A DNA stretch of 7,004 bases from CAZVCJ01 sp964625745 (GTDB lineage: Bacteria; Chloroflexota; Anaerolineae; VGOG01): NCBI GenBank assembly GCA_964625745.1, contig CAZVCJ010000201.1:1-7004 (forward strand), read 5' to 3'. A model generated the notes under the pieces. It made no database searches and had not been told where the DNA came from. It saw only the letters and a program-made list of their open reading frames with translations. A program made the translations under genes and the position numbers. This document shows, piece after piece, positions 5,445 to 7,004 of this stretch. How positions within the stretch are numbered: the first letter of the stretch is position 1; every line of letters begins with the position of its first letter.

Positions 5445-5804
5445 CTAGCCAGGTACAGATTCAGGCTCGACATGGCCATGCCCTCTGATCACTCCCATCA
5501 GCTTCTCGGTGAACGTCGTCCACTCCGCCACCGAATTGGCCAGCACCTTGCGGCCTTCCTCGGTGATGAAATAATACTTGCGCCGCCTTGAGCCAGCCAC
5601 GGAGCGCCACTCGCTCTTGAGCAAGCCATCCTGCTCCATGCGGTGCAAGGCAGGATAGAGCAACCCCTCTTTCATCTCGAAATAGCCCTCGCTACGCCGC
5701 TGCAGTTCCTGCGTGATCTGGTAGCCATACATAGACTCATCGCTCAACAAGGACAGAATCAGCGTGCTGGTGCTTCCTTTTCGAATCTGATCGTAAAGAG
5801 TCAT
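5445..5804 (-). CDS. PadR-family transcriptional regulator
   Basis: A 119-residue winged-helix DNA-binding protein. Family hallmarks are clear: LILSLLSDESMYGYQI at 15-30 (first helices), EGLLYPALHRMEQDGLLKSE at 46-65 (recognition helix and Leu-Tyr-Pro motif), then SRRRKYYFITEEGRKVL at 72-88 (wing and the Tyr-Thr-x-x-Gly end). The C-terminal helix (about 91-107) is short, as in the PadR-s1 type that dimerises through it. ATG 5804 is preceded by GAAGGG at a normal distance. It heads a six-gene operon and has its own promoter at 5846-5874. A 12-bp palindrome (5836-5847) overlaps that promoter, so autorepression is likely. The effector is not predictable from sequence; the operon content points to an envelope or membrane-stress signal. 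Confidence 0.95.
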   Translation of the reverse strand: MTLYDQIRKGSTSTLILSLLSDESMYGYQITQELQRRSEGYFEMKEGLLYPALHRMEQDGLLKSEWRSVAGSRRRKYYFITEEGRKVLANSVAEWTTFTEKLMGVIRGHGHVEPESVPG

Positions 5805-5835
5805 AGTTCATCCCTTCTCGTTTATACCTAATGTT

Positions 5836-5847
5836 CTTATGCATAAG
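5836..5847. promoter_or_regulatory. Candidate PadR operator (12-bp perfect palindrome)
   Basis: CTTATGCATAAG is a perfect palindrome that begins at the downstream edge of the padR -10 box and covers the expected start of transcription. An outer pair TATAC (5823-5827) and GTATA (5847-5851) gives further dyad symmetry. PadR proteins bind such AT-rich dyads at their own promoters, so this is the best operator candidate. No experiment is implied. Confidence 0.55.
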
Positions 5848-5874
5848 TATATCAAAGTTTTACCATTTTGTCAA
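5846..5874 (-). promoter_or_regulatory. Promoter of the padR operon
   Basis: On the minus strand a perfect TTGACA (5874-5869), a 17-nt spacer and TATACT (5851-5846) preceded by TG one base upstream (extended -10). It gives a leader of about 35 nt before ATG 5804. It is divergent from rRNA promoter P1, with only 31 nt between their -35 boxes. Confidence 0.85.
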
Positions 5875-5905
5875 GAAGAGGACATCGTTTACCCGTTTTT
5901 GGCCC

Positions 5906-5934
5906 TTGACAAAACAGCTCATTTCTGGTATAAT
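5906..5934 (+). promoter_or_regulatory. Consensus promoter P1 upstream of the rRNA operon
   Basis: A perfect TTGACA (5906-5911), a 17-nt spacer and perfect TATAAT (5929-5934), with an extended -10 (TGG directly before it). The start of transcription is expected near 5941. The transcript would meet an intrinsic terminator at 6057-6082 before reaching the 16S gene. Confidence 0.88.
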
Positions 5935-5940
5935 ATACGT

Positions 5941-6082
5941 GCAGTTAGGAAGCTGATCTCGCTCGCTATATGGTGAGAAGATCTAATAATTGAGGAAGGA
6001 GGCAAATAGTCTAAAGCTTAAGGGGAATCGCGAAAAGTGATAGGTCTTTTGCCTCTGCCGGTGTCAAAGCATCGGCTTTTTT
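5941..6082 (+). ncRNA. Structured ~140-nt transcript: small RNA or attenuated rRNA leader
   Basis: The interval from the P1 start site to the terminator T-run contains no plausible gene but several helices: gatct (5955-5959) with agatc (5979-5983) around an inner tcgct/ggtga stem; gaggcaaa (5999-6006) with tttgcctc (6048-6055), closing a 41-nt loop; and the terminator stem 6057-6076. An alternative pairing of cgaaaagtgat (6031-6041) with 6071-6084 would break the terminator, so two exclusive folds are possible. It matches none of the riboswitch or small-RNA classes I can recall (no tRNA, SRP, tmRNA or 6S hallmarks). It is either a free small RNA or a regulated leader of the rRNA operon. Confidence 0.45.
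6057..6082 (+). terminator. Intrinsic terminator between the two rRNA promoters
   Basis: GCCGGTG (6057-6063) pairs with CATCGGC (6070-6076), 7 bp with one G-U, around a 6-nt loop, immediately followed by six T (6077-6082). This is a canonical rho-independent terminator on the plus strand. There is no plus-strand protein gene upstream in the window for it to serve; the only upstream plus-strand promoter seen is P1. Confidence 0.78.
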
Positions 6083-6095
6083 CGTCCAAATGGAT

Positions 6096-6124
6096 TTGAC
6101 AAATTCTCAGAGCCGTGTTATAAT
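6096..6124 (+). promoter_or_regulatory. Consensus promoter P2 of the rRNA operon
   Basis: A perfect TTGACA (6096-6101), a 17-nt spacer and perfect TATAAT (6119-6124) with TGT just before it (extended -10). The start is expected near 6131, giving a leader of about 78 nt to the 16S 5' end. This is likely the main promoter of the rRNA operon because nothing terminator-like follows it. Confidence 0.9.
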
Positions 6125-6142
6125 CCAGTTTACTTGGAGGGG

Positions 6143-6154
6143 AGCACCTTAACA
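6143..6154 (+). promoter_or_regulatory. BoxA-like antitermination site in the rRNA leader
   Basis: agcaccttaaca matches the bacterial rRNA boxA consensus TGCTCTTTAACA at 9 of 12 positions, including the TTAACA end, and lies in the expected place between P2 and 16S. BoxA RNA is bound by NusB-NusE in rRNA antitermination. The match is by eye. Confidence 0.45.
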
Positions 6155-6185
6155 ACTGAAGAGTGGTAAGAAGGCAGCGTGAAAA

Positions 6186-6200
6186 TTTTGGGTTCCAAAA
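6186..6200 (+). other. Small perfect hairpin in the pre-16S leader
   Basis: TTTTGG (6186-6191) and CCAAAA (6195-6200) form a 6-bp perfect stem with a 3-nt loop, just before the mature 16S end. No T-run follows, so it is not a terminator. It may be a boxC-like or processing element of the pre-rRNA. Confidence 0.4.
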
Positions 6201-6208
6201 GTCAACTC

Positions 6209-7004
<796 letters not shown>

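Noticed and set aside
5941..6056. Known riboswitch, tRNA, 6S, SRP or tmRNA
   Set aside because: None of the signature sequences or folds that I can recall is present.
6186..6200. Terminator upstream of 16S
   Set aside because: The hairpin is perfect but is not followed by a T-run and lies inside the rRNA leader, so termination is unlikely.

Overview
The window appears to come from a member of the Chloroflexota, most likely Anaerolineae-like. This rests on the first ~796 nt of a 16S rRNA gene at the right edge (16S numbering starts about 6209). Its signature stretches (for example around 6611-6700 and 6785-6995) read like Anaerolineae-type 16S as I remember it; no alignment was run. The left 1.4 kb is AT-richer and mosaic, the centre is a GC-rich membrane-protein operon, and the right 0.8 kb is rRNA.

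Layout. (1) 1-519: a promoter-plus-leader repeat (copy 1), interrupted by a GC-rich fragment resembling part of a DUF1670-type protein. An open frame runs off the left edge on the minus strand. (2) 520-1185, minus: a 221-residue protein with a PIN-nuclease-like pattern of acidic residues. (3) 1186-1442: the second copy of the repeat, carrying a good sigma70-type promoter that fires into the PIN-like gene, and a long hairpin just past the end of the neighbouring operon. (4) 1443-5804, minus: a compact six-gene operon with gaps of 8-28 nt. In transcription order it encodes a PadR-family repressor, a small HAAS/DUF1700-like membrane protein, a conserved five-helix membrane protein, a single-pass protein with a proline-rich cytoplasmic tail and two tandem exported ~53-residue repeats, a second HAAS-like protein fused to about eight membrane helices, and a polytopic membrane protein. 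(5) 5805-6208: a divergent control region with three consensus promoters: one for padR (minus) and two facing the rRNA genes (plus). An intrinsic terminator between the two rRNA promoters delimits a ~140-nt structured transcript. (6) 6209-7004: 16S rRNA, partial, with an enlarged helix 6 built of degenerate heptanucleotide repeats.

How it works together (inference). PadR probably represses its own operon through a 12-bp palindrome overlapping the -10 box. The HAAS-like domains are of the kind that accompanies PadR regulators, and here two paralogous copies anchor separate membrane proteins, so the operon looks like an envelope-associated sensing or remodelling module of unknown output. The most unusual points are the self-contained transcription unit P1-RNA-terminator upstream of the rRNA promoter P2, the duplicated promoter-leader cassette around the PIN-like gene, and the repeat-built 16S helix.
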